Of a stretch of DNA of 64,000 nucleotides, positions 31,370 through 44,113 are shown piece after piece. The notes beneath the pieces are model-generated. The model saw nothing but the letters and a program-made list of their open reading frames with translations, searched no databases and had not been told where the DNA came from. Both the position numbers and the translations under genes were made by a program. This DNA is from Pyropia yezoensis (taxonomy: Eukaryota; Rhodophyta; Bangiophyceae; Bangiales; Bangiaceae). The DNA lies in assembly GCA_009829735.1 (NCBI GenBank), contig CM020620.1, positions 8,696,545 through 8,760,544 on the forward strand. The letters run 5' to 3'. How positions within the stretch are numbered: position 1 is the stretch's first letter; each line of letters opens with the position of its first letter.

Positions 31370-33879
31370 GGGTACAACACAGTTCCGTCACCGAGCGATG
31401 TCTTTCTCCACGCACTATTCATGCCTTAATTCTCGCTGCGCCGGGACTCACGCCGCTGGATTGGTAGCGCTTTGAATGGGTGGCCCGCCGCACTACAGGG
31501 CACGTGACTGTTCAAGAGGATCGACGCCAAACGTTTTCATCCGAAGATACCTAAGAAGCCAAGGAGTTGTTATGAAGGCCTGAAGGTCGCAATGCAGAAG
31601 AACTTTATGCCGAGGTGTGCTCGGCAAGAGTCTCCCAAAAATGTACAAGACCAACTACTTTAACATTCTTGAACCGTACCAGGAACCACTTGGCCGTTGC
31701 CTACAGTGCACTGACGTCCATTGTCTAAAGTGATTCTCGGACCGGTTCCAAAATAGGAACATGTCCGATTCCACTCTTCGAGGACGCTCTACGTTTCTTT
31801 CGTCCCTCGCCCATGGCTTCTATGGTCCATATGGACGACTGTCCAGAAGGGGAGCCAGTCCGACAGCGTCTCGGCTCGTCCCACTCATGTCCAGCGATGG
31901 GCCTCGCCTTGGCTGCTCTTCGGCGCACCGGGCCCGATTTCGACGGCGCCCATCCGCGTTTGAATTCACCACCGGAGTGCCACCGGTCTGTCGCCGGTCG
32001 CTCGTCCCCTGGGAGCGCCAGATGTCAGTCGGGGCATGGGGCCTCGGAATTAGTAGAGCTCCCTACTACTGGTACCATTGGTGAATCTAATGGGACACAG
32101 TGCCACGAAGAAAACTCCATTTTATTCAACGCAGCCCCTGTGAACCATGCACGAGAGCAGGGCCCTCCGCTGCAAAACATTTATTAATATACTGGTGGAA
32201 AGTTACTCGTTCACGAAGACGCGGCTGCCAACCGTCGGCGTTTGTCGTGATGTGGCATGTCGGGTACTCCGCAGCGGCCACAATCACAGAGCGATCTATT
32301 GGCGTGCAAGATGCTTTTGGCCTCGTCTTTCCCGCGTTCCACCCCGCCCGGCCTCGCCGCCCACTAGCCCCGCTTCCTTCATATGCCATGCCTGCGTCAC
32401 GGCCAGCATCCTGGTTCACAGCTCTTTGCGCGGCCGCGCAGCGGCGTTGCAAGGCCGAACGACCCGAGCGCGGAATTGGGGCGGCGAAGCCGCTCTGTGT
32501 GCCGCGGGCGCAGCTGGCATCAACGGCAACCGACCAATACTTCCCTGCAGCAGCGGGAAGCGTCGCACACCTTGTGTATGACGACATCCTTGCCCTTTCC
32601 GGGGCCGACGAGGGCGAGCTGGCATCCTTAACACGTTTACGAACGCTTACGTCCGCGGAGCACGGCCTTCGCCAGGTTGGTCCAACCGTGGTGCTTTGAA
32701 GCGCGGGCCACATCCGTCGCCGTTATGACGTGAGGTCTCCGCGGTAGCTGCATTCTAGGCACTCGCTAAAAGCGAGGACGCGGGCTGCGCGGCCGACCGT
32801 GATGATGACCACGGCCTGCTGCCGTCGTCACTGACGACAGGCCGGCCGTGAGCCCCAAGACGGCTGCCCGCGAGGTTCTCATTGCGAGAGGCGTGGAAGT
32901 TTTTTCCTGCTAGTGGAGCGGTTGATTGTGCCCGACTGCTGCCCCTGCGAAGGCACTGCAGCAGACAAGCTCTTCTTGGGGGTGGCGAGCCAGGTAGCTG
33001 AGAGCTGTTCTATTGATAGCATAACGCACCTTTATTTGCGTTTAGTAACTCAACCCAGTTACCTACACGTGATACCGTAGGCTTCCACCTGATAGATCGT
33101 TGCACGACCGCGAGTCGGTAGAGTCGTAGGCGCTGCTGGCGGATCTGGAACGGTCGTGACAGAGATTCCTCTTTGGTACCGAATTTCGACAGACGAACCG
33201 ACTTCGCTCAAAACGAGACATCCGTTGCGAGGGGCGCTGGTAGGGGTATACAGAATGCAGCTGGCCCCTCAGGACGCGACCGTTCAAAAGAAAATTAGGG
33301 AACTCGAAACAGATATGAGGTCTCCTTCATGGTAGCATCGAGCCCTGTTTAGCGCGTCTCCAAAAACTGGCGGGATGGTATCAGTAACTGGCGTTACTGA
33401 ACGAATGGTAACAATCGGGAGCACATGTTCCCATCATTTAGTACCTTACAGTTACCAAACACGTCCAGCTATAGCCACAGCATAAAGAGGCAACCCCAGG
33501 GTGCCCGCGATGCATACAGATGCGTGCCGCAAAGAAATGAACCATCGAGAGTGGTCGCCAAAATGATAGTGTTAAGGTGTCTATACGAGTCCACTGGTAG
33601 ACCTTGGGGAGGGTTCTCCGAAAGTGGCAACGACCCCCTCAGGAAGGCCGTTTTTGATGGTCGCTATTGCTACTCCCTGGCAGAGTCTTGAACGTGCTCT
33701 TCTGCTTTTCTCATGACAGCTCGTTTTTCTGGCCTCTTCAATGTGTAGCAAGCCCACGCACTCGCTATCCCCCCCGATCCACCGCATGCACCCCCTCCCT
33801 TACCTTCGCGGGCACTGCCGGCGCTCACTGCCTGCGAAATAACAGTCGGTGGCTCGCCAGGCGGCTTCGTTAGTCGGAG

Positions 33880-34620
33880 CAGCCGCCATCACGCCTGCGA
33901 CTCCTGCCGCCGCCGCCCCTGCCGCCGCCGCTGTCACGGCCGCTGCCGCAGCCGCTGCCGCGGTCGTTGCCGCAGATGCTGCCGCGAGGAGCGGGGGCTG
34001 CCCCTGCCACTGACGCTGCCACAGCCACTGCCGCCGCCGCAGCCGAGTATGCAGCTGCAGCTGCTGCCACAGTCGTCGCCGCAGCTGCTGCCACGAACCG
34101 CTGAACGGAGCCGCTGTCCCTGGCCCTGGCGCTCGTGGTAGTGGCGGTCCTGGCGCTGGAGCTGGCGCTGCCATCGTTGCAGCAGCAGCCAGTGCACAAC
34201 GCGCTGATGCCGCCGCTGCCGTAGTAGGCGCCGCAGGGCCTGCCGCGAGCTGCTCGGGCTGGGGCAGGGGCGCGCGCTCATGCTGGCGCTTTCGTCGGCG
34301 CTATAGTTGGTGCTGGCGCTGGTGCTGCCACTACAGCTGCCCACGCTGCAGCCACTGCTGCAGCCGTTGCCGCAGCCACTGTCATAGTTGTCCCCGCAGC
34401 CGTTGCCGCGAGCTGCTGCCGCTGCTGCAGCTGCAGCCGCAGCCGCTGCTGCTGCTGCTGCTGCAGGAGCTCCTTCTGCTGCTGCTTCGTCCGCTGCCCA
34501 ATGCGCTGTCGCTGGCGCTGCTCCTGGCGCTTTTGCCAGAGCTGGGGTTGACGCTGGAGCAGGCCCGATACGGCCAGTGCCGCTGCTTGTGCCGGTGCCG
34601 CCCACGGTGCCGCTCACAGT
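33880..34620. repeat. degenerate GCC/GCT/GCA low-complexity tract
   Basis: Imperfect trinucleotide and hexanucleotide repeats (gctgcc, gccgca, ctgctg) extend for about 740 bp. They give Ala-, Leu- or Arg/Cys-rich frames in every direction. The tract is interrupted by stops in the Ala frame, so it is probably a decayed coding repeat or minisatellite. Confidence 0.7.
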
Positions 34621-36686
34621 ACCTTCGAATATGCAGCTCCCTGTTCCTGTTACAATGCTTTCCGCTGGGCGTCGTCCACTTATCCTATTCAGGCGGGGTT
34701 AGCTGCGGCGCCGATGGCGACGGGCATCGGCCGGCGCGCCACGCGGGCGTAGCCGTCGTCGATGCCGGTGCGGCAGACCCGTGGAGCGCGGCTCCGCAGG
34801 CGGCCTCGATCCTCTGTGCTGGCGGGGCCAGGCCATCCCCGGCTACGGCAGACCGTCGGTGGCGGAGGTAGACGGCGGCGGCGGCGGTGGGGGACAGCGA
34901 CGGCGGTAGCCGCGAAGGCGTATGTCGCCTCTCGCCTGCCACCGACGGGAGTGCGGGCGGGGGGCAAGTGGCGAACGACGGGGGAGGCGCACGAGCGTAA
35001 TGAAATGGCGAGATTGTGGGGGGGGAAGTGGGAGCCGGCAGAGGGCGGGAAGGGGTGAGGGGAGACGGATGGCGCAGGACCGGCTACATTTGGGCACAGA
35101 GGGAGTGGGGAGGCCGTTGATATGGCCGTCATGAGCCCGAACGAGGAAGGGTCGCCTAGGAGAGCACTGGGCGCGGGTGGTTGGGTGGCGAGGGCAGCCG
35201 CGTACATACCGAACCGCGAAAGCGGCTTCCCAAGAGCTCGGGAGGTGAAGTATTTCTATCCAGTGGAGCCCATGGCAATTGCATGCTCTCATAGAGTTGG
35301 AGCTAAACCTAACAATCAGGTGGAGGCTACTTCATTCAGTGTAGCATCGCTGACGTTGACAACTGCTTGTCACCAATGTCAAACGATCAAAGGTCGATAA
35401 TGCTTCGCACGATCATGCTTGAATTGCTGTTCCTCCAGGGGACTGCTTCCGACCATCTGTACAGACGCTCGCCTCACCTTGAGTGGGCGGGGATCCCCTC
35501 TTTCCTCTGAGGGTCTCCCGCGAGCCCGAGAAATGAGGACGGAGTTCGTGCAATGAAGGCCAGGATGATCACACTCGTGTGACACGCATGGAATCTTGTG
35601 CATACAGGCACGTTTATACAGCGTTGAGGGCTAGCTACACGTAGTGCTGTCCGCCACTTGGAGGCGGCCCGTGCCGATGTGCAGCAACGCAGCCACATAG
35701 ACTTCACGCCGAGGGCATCTAGCCATTCTAGGCTGCCGGCAGCACCCGTGCAGGGAATGTCAGAATTACGACCTCTGGACAAGCTTGGTCTGTCGGTAGG
35801 TCCACTGGCTCGTGCCAGCAGGGCCTTCGCGCCAATATCATGCTTTAAGCACCATACGTGTGCCTCATTACAGACTGATTCCTGGACATGAAGCTCCCTG
35901 GCAGCAGGGCGGCAGCCCCAGGCGTCGTGCTAGAGACGCCCGACCAATAGAAAAGCGCCTCTCGAGCCGAAGGCTCTCCCCTTGCTCGAGACTGGTGCCA
36001 CACCAGCCCACCCTCCCTTCCGATGACTTTCTCGATCAATACAGTCATTGTCCCCTTGCCGCCCGAGTGGGAACCGATGCCGCCTGCAACGAGCGAGCGA
36101 AGGAGCATCCAACCGACGTCCTGTGTGGATATCAAGGTTCGATTGCATTCAAGGCGTTGGTCCCCCCAGGGGGGGCATGATTCGGGGGCACTCCCAGGGA
36201 CAGCCCATATACCCGTGCGGGGCAGTTACGTGGTGGCAGTCATGCACGCCGTGTCGTCCACTGGCACTTGTCAGCCCTACTGCCTAGACACGTGGCTCCA
36301 TAAGTGATTGGAAGGGGGGATTGACATGGGGTTCGTATCAGTTTGGCTGTGAGCCATGTGCCCGACATCCTGCGCCCTTCTATCCGGAAAGTTCTGTGCA
36401 AGAGGATGCGTGTGGAGGCTCTCGCGGGAGTGGAGTCTCGATCCTCCCACACAGCCGCCGCCGCGCGCAGGTCACTGTATCACTGGCGATCGGCGCTGGT
36501 GACCGGCGACACCGCTGCCGCGTGGCCACATCAGTATCGCCGGTTGACCCGCGGCGACCACAGCGACAGCCGCAACGTTGACGGCAGCGACAGCCGAGAC
36601 ACCTAGCGTGTTGCTGGCTTTGCCGCCGCCGTCATCACGGCCACCTCCGTCCACTTCGTCTCACGCACTTTGGATGGCGCCACCAT

Positions 36687-37648
36687 GGTAAAGTTGTTTG
36701 CCCTGTCCGCGCCGGAGCTCTCCAAGGAACGGATTGAGAAGGACGACGAGGCTCAAGACGCGAGTGTCGTGATGGGCACTCCGGGTGATGGGGAGGAGAA
36801 TGTAAAGGACAAGGCGGGAAGCGGTGTGCGAGAAAAGGACGCCGGGAGAGGAGAGGGAGGGGGTGGTCCCTCGTTGGGCTTTGACCAGAATAATGGGTAC
36901 GATGGAGTCACGCTCTTCATATTGATCGGGAGGTACAGGCCGCGCGCTTTGGACGAGTAAGAGAGCCACATGAGCGTGGGACGCACTAGTGATGTGGGGC
37001 GCTCGAGATCCGCGTTACGGCAGTACATAGAGGAGACCTAGCGAATCGTTCGATTACTTGAGAGCGACGACGCCCGGACCCTGAGGGCTCTGGTTGGGGA
37101 ACGCTCTAGCTTGGCCTTTGTGACTACCCGCGGGACATCGCCGCAAGGACAACGACGCAAGTGTGGAGCTGCTCCCGTTGATGTGGACGCATTCTTCAAG
37201 AACCGCCCTTCCAAGGCACATGCGCTTGTCGTCGCTTTCCTGTGCGACAGCACTCTTTCGTGAACGCGCTCGCCCAGCATGGCACGCAAAGTTTTCGCCG
37301 CCCTGTTGCGCGAGATCGAGCACGTCGAACGCGTGGCGGCGCTGAACTGGGAGTTGGGGTATCCTGTCAACTCTCCAGCATTCACCGCAGCGCTTCAGGC
37401 TCATGAAGTGAACAGCTGCCGACCGGGCACGCTGGCAACAAGGGGTTGACCCCATACGGTATCAAGATCTTTATCTTATATAGTCCCAGAACTTTGGCGG
37501 CAAGGACTCAGGCGACTGGGACGACGAGGCCACAATGCATCGCACTGCCGTGCTCGTGGGCATGAAGTTGTGCTTGCGCTGTTGACGAGGCGTCACATCG
37601 TGAGCACGTTGAAACAGCTGACCGTGGCCAGGTGTGGAGTGGTACTGT
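36687..37648 (+). pseudogene. decayed ORF, about 320 codons, one frame with four internal stops
   Basis: From the ATG at 36687 (context gccaccATGG) a single frame reads through TAA 36958, TAG about 37039, TGA about 37261 and TGA about 37447 to a TGA near 37648. Protein-like sequence continues across the stops: VKLFALSAPELSKERIEKDD, ESDDARTLRALVGERSSLAF, VDVDAFFKNRPSKAHALVVA, MARKVFAALLREIEHVERVA. Conservation of one frame over nearly 1 kb with only point stops suggests a formerly functional, probably transposon-borne, protein. I do not recognise the family. Confidence 0.5.
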
Positions 37649-40600
37649 GAGACTGTTGCTTTGTTACCTGCTAGGTTTTCGTCTGTGCTGCGCAAGTCTG
37701 ACGTGAACACTATTACGTCCAATTGCGGTTCGTGTGCTTCTTAAATAGGGGTGGAAATGTGGAAGTAGTCTGACCCCGTCCCTGCGTTTGTGCCTGCGGC
37801 CTGTGTCCCAGTTGACTGCCGGAGGGGTATGTTCGGGGGAGGGAGGGCATATGCAAGCTCCCAACCTCGCAACTACGGAGCAGGTGGTGGTGGCGCTGTG
37901 GACACCGGCCCAAACAAGTGGGGGACCTCGCCCGCGCTTGTGCTGGCGCAACGTACGTGAACTGCTCAAGCGGGCCGGAGGGGGTGGGGCCGCGGATAGG
38001 CGTAAACCTTGTATCTCTCTTTGAGGAATGGTCGGTAGCTGTGCATGTTCGATGGGGGCCCGGACTCTCGGCACACTTGAATCAGCAGGAGTGTCGTCGT
38101 TCCCGATCAACCCCAGTCCTTGCATTTCGTAGTTCCTCGCTCCTCCACAGGCCGAGCGAGGGGGGTGCGGGGCAAGGGGGGTGGCGCGCCGTCGGCGGAG
38201 CACGCCGCGGCCGCGCGCGCCAGTTTCAGGGTCGTGACCTGCGCTGACGGTCAGTCGGTTGGTAGCTGCAAGAGTCACCGTCAGAAGGGCGTTCGCGCCA
38301 GGTTCACAGGTTATGCGCCCTACGTATGTATGCCCGTTTTGGTTCAGGTATACGTAGGGTTATTGGAGCGCTGCTGCGCACCAAGCCCCAGAGGCGCGGG
38401 CGCGGCCTCGTGCTGGGCACGCTCAACAATAGGACAAGGCCGTCTATGGAGGGGCGCCGCCCATGCCCGGGGCGGCCGCCCACACTGGCCAACCCCCTCC
38501 CCAGGCGCCCTATGGCCAGAATACTTCCCCTTGATGCCTGACCAGGGCCCGTCTCCGCCTGCGCAGAGCGAGCGACGGAGCGTCCTACGGGCGAAAGATG
38601 CCTACTATGAAGCTAGATAGAGCTCCTTGGACATCGAGAACGCGGGAGGGTGACGAAGAGCGGCACCAGCGCAGCGCTCGCACCGCCCTTAGTGTGTTTG
38701 TTCCGTATAATAAGCGAACCCACGAGGGGAAAGCGGCAGCGTCCCCACGTACGCCCTTCTGCAGCAGTCAGACACAACTGTGCGGTGGGGGTGGGCGCGT
38801 GTGGTCGGCGCGCAGTCCCTCCGCCCGAACATTGGTGGGTACCCACCCAGAGCGGCGTGGGCTGTCTATTACGCGGAAAAGCATAAGCGTGGCGGCCGGG
38901 CGTCACGGGAAGGGGCGTGTCTCCTCACCCGCGGCTACGGTGGCGCCAGTACTTGCACAGACACAGACGCAGCGGGGCCGGGCGAGTCTTCTGTCATCGA
39001 GAAGCTGCAGCGGACTGGCGGCTCTGACGATTGGGAGCCTCCTGGTCGACAAATTAGTGTTGACAACAACTACAGCGGAACGCTGGTGTGCTCTCTGACG
39101 TCAAAGTAGACCCCACCGAGATGTAGGCATGACAAGGAGGCCGTGAGGTGTTCCTCCAATAACACTCAAGGGAACTGACTTCCAGTGATTGTGGAACAGT
39201 TCAACCTTCGAATGTCATCAAGTTCTTCTGTCGACTGGACCTCGCAAAAGCCGCTCCGCTGGTTGCTGCCGCTACTGGGCTACGGTGAACATCCTCCCCA
39301 GTGACGAGCGAAGCTCTCACGGGTGCCCCGCAGCATGGAACGCATATCGATTCATGCGCTGCAATCGAACAAACTTCGGCTTGCAATCGTTCAGACCTGG
39401 ACCCTGAAAGCAGTTTTGCGAATGCAGTCCCAAGAGCGGCCATCGTCTAGCCTTTGTTGTGCCATGGCGACAGACTGTGTGAACGTAAGTTGACCACAGC
39501 CGTTCTCGTTAAAAAATTGTGCACTCACAAGACGCGAACAAGATGCCAACAAGACGAGTCAAGGAGAGCCGTCGAAATACTTCCAAGCATCCGTGCGTTC
39601 TCTGATCTGGCGAGTCATTCATCAGGTCAAAGCACGATAGTGCATCGATTCATGATCAGGAGACTGCTCTATGTTGCATGCTCGCTGCGGTCCTGTGTGC
39701 TGGACTCGTATGGCAAATCGAAAGAAAACCGCGCTCCAAGCGGGCGATCAGAAGTGCTCTGTGAATGCCGAGAGTAGTAGCAGTCGTGGCACGCTAAGTC
39801 AGCGATAAAGCCTCATCGTCGCCCGTCCTCGCCCGCGATCCCCACATGTCTGTCTTTTTGCTGCTCCTCCTTCAACAAGAGTGCAACAAGTGCCCGACAA
39901 GAGCCCGGGCCCCTCCTGCTGATTGGCTGACACTGATTCAGAGACAGTCTCTTCTTTGTAGCCCTGGACTCGACCAGTGATGGTAAAGCCGAAGGGCGTC
40001 TTTCTTGAACGCCCTTCAACAAGCTGCCGACAGGATTCCCCCTCACACAGGCCGTGAGGGCACCCCCGCAACGACCGCCCAAGAAGTCCCTGAATGCCCC
40101 GAGCATGACCCGAAATGTTCCAGACGTGGGCCCAGCAATTGCAAAAAGCGATAATCGATTTAGTGTGGCACGCCGCATGAGCGGATCCTGACATACTTGG
40201 TGCGACCCACAGGTATGACGGCATCAGTCCACGTAACGTCGGATGCGTGACTGGATTGACAGCCTTGGCGGACAGGGCGTGTTGGTAATTTCAGGAAGAC
40301 TGAAGATCTGACGCGCCCCCTTCAGATCGATTCGATTGATAGATGGGCTCTCGAATGATGGATATATGCTCCCTCAGCAAGCGTTGAACAGTTTTTGATC
40401 GGCCAGACAATACTCGGAGACATTCCTTTTGTGCTCACGAGCTTCTTCAGTCAGGAAACCGCCTCCCTCGGTGCACCGCTGTGGGGCGAGGAGGCCTGCC
40501 AGCAGCACTGAACAGGAGTCTACTCCTGTCTGAAGCAACCTGAGCCACGAAAGTGACCCCGCACGGTAATCCTTATAATTGCTGAGGGCGCGGCCTCCGG

Positions 40601-42034
40601 CCAGTTTTAGTTACCATTGATCATGCCATGTACTAGGGCTCTGCATGAGGCAGGATCCGTGACGGTCCAGTGCGCTTCCGCGGGACCTATTTGGAACGAA
40701 TGGAATCCTGCAAATGTGGTCGCGGTTGTTTTGTTTTGCAGGTTCCTTAAAGAATTGAATCGAGCACCCCGCCGGGTGCTGAGTTGGTTGTGTCAACTGA
40801 CATCCTGAGAGAGGGAGACCTCGGCCCTTGGCCTTCATTCTGTCGACGATTGCGCAGCGCGTCGCCTGCTGCGCGCCATGAGGATCTGCAAGGCCTGGAA
40901 CAAGCAGGGTCATCCTAGAAGGTAGACCCCAGTAAAAGACACCTGCCACTGGCGTTCCGACAGAATAGAAACAAATTTGTGACACAGCACAATCTCGTAT
41001 TAGTCCCTGCGATTATCGGTCGCCAGAGATGCAATACTAGTCCGACTGGTTTATCGCACCAATCGTTGGAGAACTGACCTCACCGCGCATTATATGGTTA
41101 CTTCATTTGGTGCGATTCTCACGGAGAAACACTGCATTGGATCATTCCGACGATTCGGAGGAGCTCCGTCCTGTCTGACAGACATGATCCCTTTCAAGTT
41201 TGGTTCAAGTGCACATGACACAGTGTGACACGCAGATTCTGCAGCGACTCTTGTCAACTTGACACAGGTGGCACAGGGATCCTCTTGAAGTGTTCTCAAA
41301 GTCAGGCAGAGATACCCCGCATGCAATTCGGGGGCTACGCCCGGCAGCCCTTTGAAAGAAAAGGGTGGTAATCTCGTGTGGTAAAGCACGGCGGAGGGAG
41401 CATTCACATGATGCGAAATTGGGCACTGCTAGGGCTGATGGCTCTCTCCACTGTGCGCCATGTACTACTGAGCCTGTTTGTTGAGACAGCTGTGCCACGC
41501 TCTCGTATAATCCGTGCCTGATGCTGCCGATCTCACGTGGAGGTACTCTCCCGGCTAAGCGGGGATTGACCAATGAGGTGCTTCTCAGTTGTTCAGCACT
41601 GTGCCAGACCATTTAAAGGCCCGTCGAAAGGAACCGCTGTTGCCTCGTTTATATGGACTTGGAACCTGTGGCGGTCCTTTCATAGATTTTCGCTTGTTGA
41701 GAGCGCTTGTTTGCGTCTTGATGAGTGCACATCGTTTCAGAGAACGGCTGTATGTACCGGTCTGGTTTGCTTGTTGTGGTTTTGTCACCTGCCGATTTCC
41801 TTGTTTCCGAGCAGACATGTGCCTGACCGTATAACTGACGCTATCTGCCTAGTCTTTATTGTAAAATAGCCTCTCGTTCTCGACGTCAGTGCGGTATTGC
41901 ACTGCTGACAGTCGGGGTGTGTTACGGTGGCTGTTTGTCCTTTGATTGCTCTGTGCTGGCAGCATGAACAGTAACTCCAGCCGCGTGAAGTAGCAGCAGT
42001 TGCTACGGCATCGAATACTCACCCGCGCGCCCGC
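37649..42034. other. gene-free lower-GC stretch
   Basis: Only short ORFs are present and none has a recognisable domain. A fragment near 40680-40800 (PIWNEWNPANVVAVVLFC) looks protein-like but is isolated. Probably old transposon debris. Confidence 0.4.
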
Positions 42035-42550
42035 ATGGCTGCCCTAGACGGCGTGTGGAGAAAGTCACTCGCCGTGATGATCGTGTCTCCGGAGCGGATT
42101 GTCCACAACGGCGCAGTCGTTCATGATCAGGAACGCTGCGGTGGGGGTATGGTGGTGCTCGATGAGGCGCACACCTGGATTTTCGTGGCCTACATGGCGT
42201 CCAGCGATGGCGCGGGCACCAGCTCGAGTACAGTGCCTGCGGCGTCTCTCCCTGACGGCCACTTTGCGGTGCTCCTCAGAGCCGCTACTGCACTTAGCTC
42301 TCGAAATGGGTGTGTCAGATGTCGCAAGGGTAACGATTTGCCCCTTCAATCCACGCCTGGAACCCAGCGGATATGGACTGGGACCTATCCTTACATGTCC
42401 TGCCCCGCTAACTCCTCCCAAGACAGATCAACTCCCCATTACCCTGGGCGACACCACGCTGTACTCCTGACATTCTGCAAACGTCGGCTGGCCGCACGAA
42501 GACCGTCGTCAACTCACTGTCGGAACCTGGTCGTGGATGTCGAAACTTGA
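42035..42550 (+). pseudogene. RecQ-like DEAH helicase fragment, frameshifted
   Basis: The first frame (from 42035) carries IVSPERIVHNGAVVH followed by MVVLDEAHTWIF, the motif Ia/Ib-like S-P-E-R and motif II D-E-A-H arrangement of RecQ-family helicases. In the next frame (about 42248-42400) SLTATLRC and FNPRLEPSGYGL match the motif III region S/A-L-T-A-T and the F-x-R-x-N/L region that follow in RecQ. About 42465-42490 resembles the start of motif IV. Walker A and the C-terminal half are not visible. RecQ-like genes are often subtelomeric or transposon-linked in algae and fungi; here it is a broken remnant in repeat-rich DNA. Confidence 0.5.
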
Positions 42551-43537
42551 CAACGAGGAACGAGTGACATCGTCGACCAACCACGGGAGGACATCCCTGT
42601 CCGTGACTGCCAGAACTTAATTCTCTGCGCTGGCCGAAAGCTGTCAATCAAGGACGAGTCACATGATTAACCGACACCGAGGACACCATATATCCTCGCT
42701 GGCGGCTGAGCGTGATACGACTGGCTCGCCGGCCTTTGGATTGACTGAATTCGGCCAGCTGGCGGGTGACTGGCTGGCTGGCCAAGGGATTGATTGAATT
42801 TGGCCCTGCTGGCCCTTACGGCCGGTCGGACCTCCCGGCCGACCGGCGTGAGGAGCCGGCTGGTGGGGCGCGCTGGGCGACATCCACGGGACCCCCTTCG
42901 TTTCGGGCAAACTGGGGCTGCACTGCTTTAGTGCGCACGCCCGCCCATGCTTCGTTCTGAGAGACATGCTTTGTTTTTGGGCCGTTCTGTGCCTACGGGC
43001 GGCGCGACGGGGAAACGCATGCTTTGGGGCACCTCGGGTGCCCCGACGCGAGTATATAGTGCGTGGGTGTCAGCGCCACCGGAGGAGAGAAGAGGGGCAA
43101 CCACAGACTCAGACGAAAAACCCCATTAACTCTTTGTACCCTCGATCCTCACCGACGTCGCGACCATCTTCCTCCCCAGACCCACCCCCGTCAAGACCAC
43201 CGTCCTCTTCCCCGTACCCTGCCGCCCTCTTGGCAGGCAGGGCCCGCTGACACCCCCCCGAGTACGTTGAGGGCTCCCCGGTTGTGGGTGGGTCCTCACA
43301 TGTGGTAGCTTCCGATTGTTCGACTTTCTACCTGGCGGTGACTGCGATTCCGTGCGTGATTTGGACCTCCCTGCGATTGTGACGTCGTGTTGCCCCCTGC
43401 GTTCGGCTTGCCAGCGGCATTGTAATACGAACGCAGCGGGTTCCACGAATCACACCAAAAAGAATATTTCCCTGACACTGCCATCGCGCTTGATGTCACG
43501 GATTTTTTCTTTTTGGTCAACCGATTGTTGAATCCCA
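42551..43537. other. gene-free stretch with a TATA-like box, possible LTR or promoter remnant
   Basis: gcgagTATATAgtgcg at 43053-43058 is followed by a C-rich leader and, near 43307, by catgTGGTAGCttcc, which could be a PBS-like start. The stretch may be one LTR and leader of an element whose remainder was lost. No second LTR was found in the window. Confidence 0.3.
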
Positions 43538-43642
43538 GTGCGTTCCAAATCAGGTTCCGAATATTCTTCCTCGGCTGTTGCGGACGCGTCGGCATCCTCC
43601 TGCGCGACAGCGCGCAACACGGTGGCCTCGACACGTGGCAAC

Positions 43643-44113
43643 ATGAAGACCCACGCACCCCCGACGACCCACGCACCCCCGACGATCCGCGACGCTGCTA
43701 CAGCGCGCGGCTCGTCGGCACGCGGCAGTGCGTCGGCACGCGGCCCCGTGGGAGGGCACCACCACCCGGGGGCACGCAGCCCCCCGGCAGGCGCCTTCTC
43801 TACCTCCACTCAAGCGCCCCCCCCGCACCTATCCCTGCTGGGGCGGACCGTCCCCAAGCCCCCCCTCTCGGGCAAGGGCAAGACACCTGCCTCGGCGGGC
43901 ACGACGGACCGGCCCAGCAAGCGCTCGCTGCTGCCCTCGCAGGAACCGGCACGCCGTTTCATCGCGCCGCCACCACCGCTGATTGGGCACGTCAAGTCCA
44001 CCACCGCGCGGGCGGTGGAACAGCGTGAGCAGCGCCGGATCACCAAAACCCGCCGCATCCCACTGGGCACTCACAAGTTAGTCGGGCGGGCTCGTGCAGT
44101 TACATTAGCCTAG
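43643..44113 (+). CDS. hypothetical protein, Ala/Pro/Ser-rich
   Basis: The frame is open from 43530; the first ATG is 43643 and the stop TAG (44111-44113) coincides with the target duplication of the adjacent TIR element. That gives 156 aa starting MKTHAPPTTHAPPTIRDA. A 15-bp unit encoding THAPP is repeated at the start. The C-terminal third is basic (TARAVEQREQRRITKTRR) and less biased. No domain is recognised. It may be the start of a gag-like ORF or a host fragment. The stop would exist without the insertion too. Confidence 0.3.
   Translation: MKTHAPPTTHAPPTIRDAATARGSSARGSASARGPVGGHHHPGARSPPAGAFSTSTQAPPPHLSLLGRTVPKPPLSGKGKTPASAGTTDRPSKRSLLPSQEPARRFIAPPPPLIGHVKSTTARAVEQREQRRITKTRRIPLGTHKLVGRARAVTLA
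44111..44113. repeat. 3-bp flank duplication TAG (left)
   Basis: TAG precedes the left TIR here and follows the right TIR at 45462-45464. A 3-bp match may be a target duplication or chance. Confidence 0.4.

Larger units (their letters stand above)
30241..36686. other. long gene-free stretch of decayed repeat DNA
   Basis: No intact gene is visible. Fragments near 30890-31150 (KFLIFKSSFPAVAGVCITGVADS and following) read like translated remnants with stops. ORFs at 32100-32713 on both strands lack recognisable domains. The Ala-rich low-complexity tract at 33880-34620 and the hairpin at 31341-31369 are listed separately. Confidence 0.4.

Noticed and set aside
33880-34620. Ala-rich protein gene
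   Set aside because: The Ala frame is broken by stops and the tract is an imperfect trinucleotide repeat in all frames.
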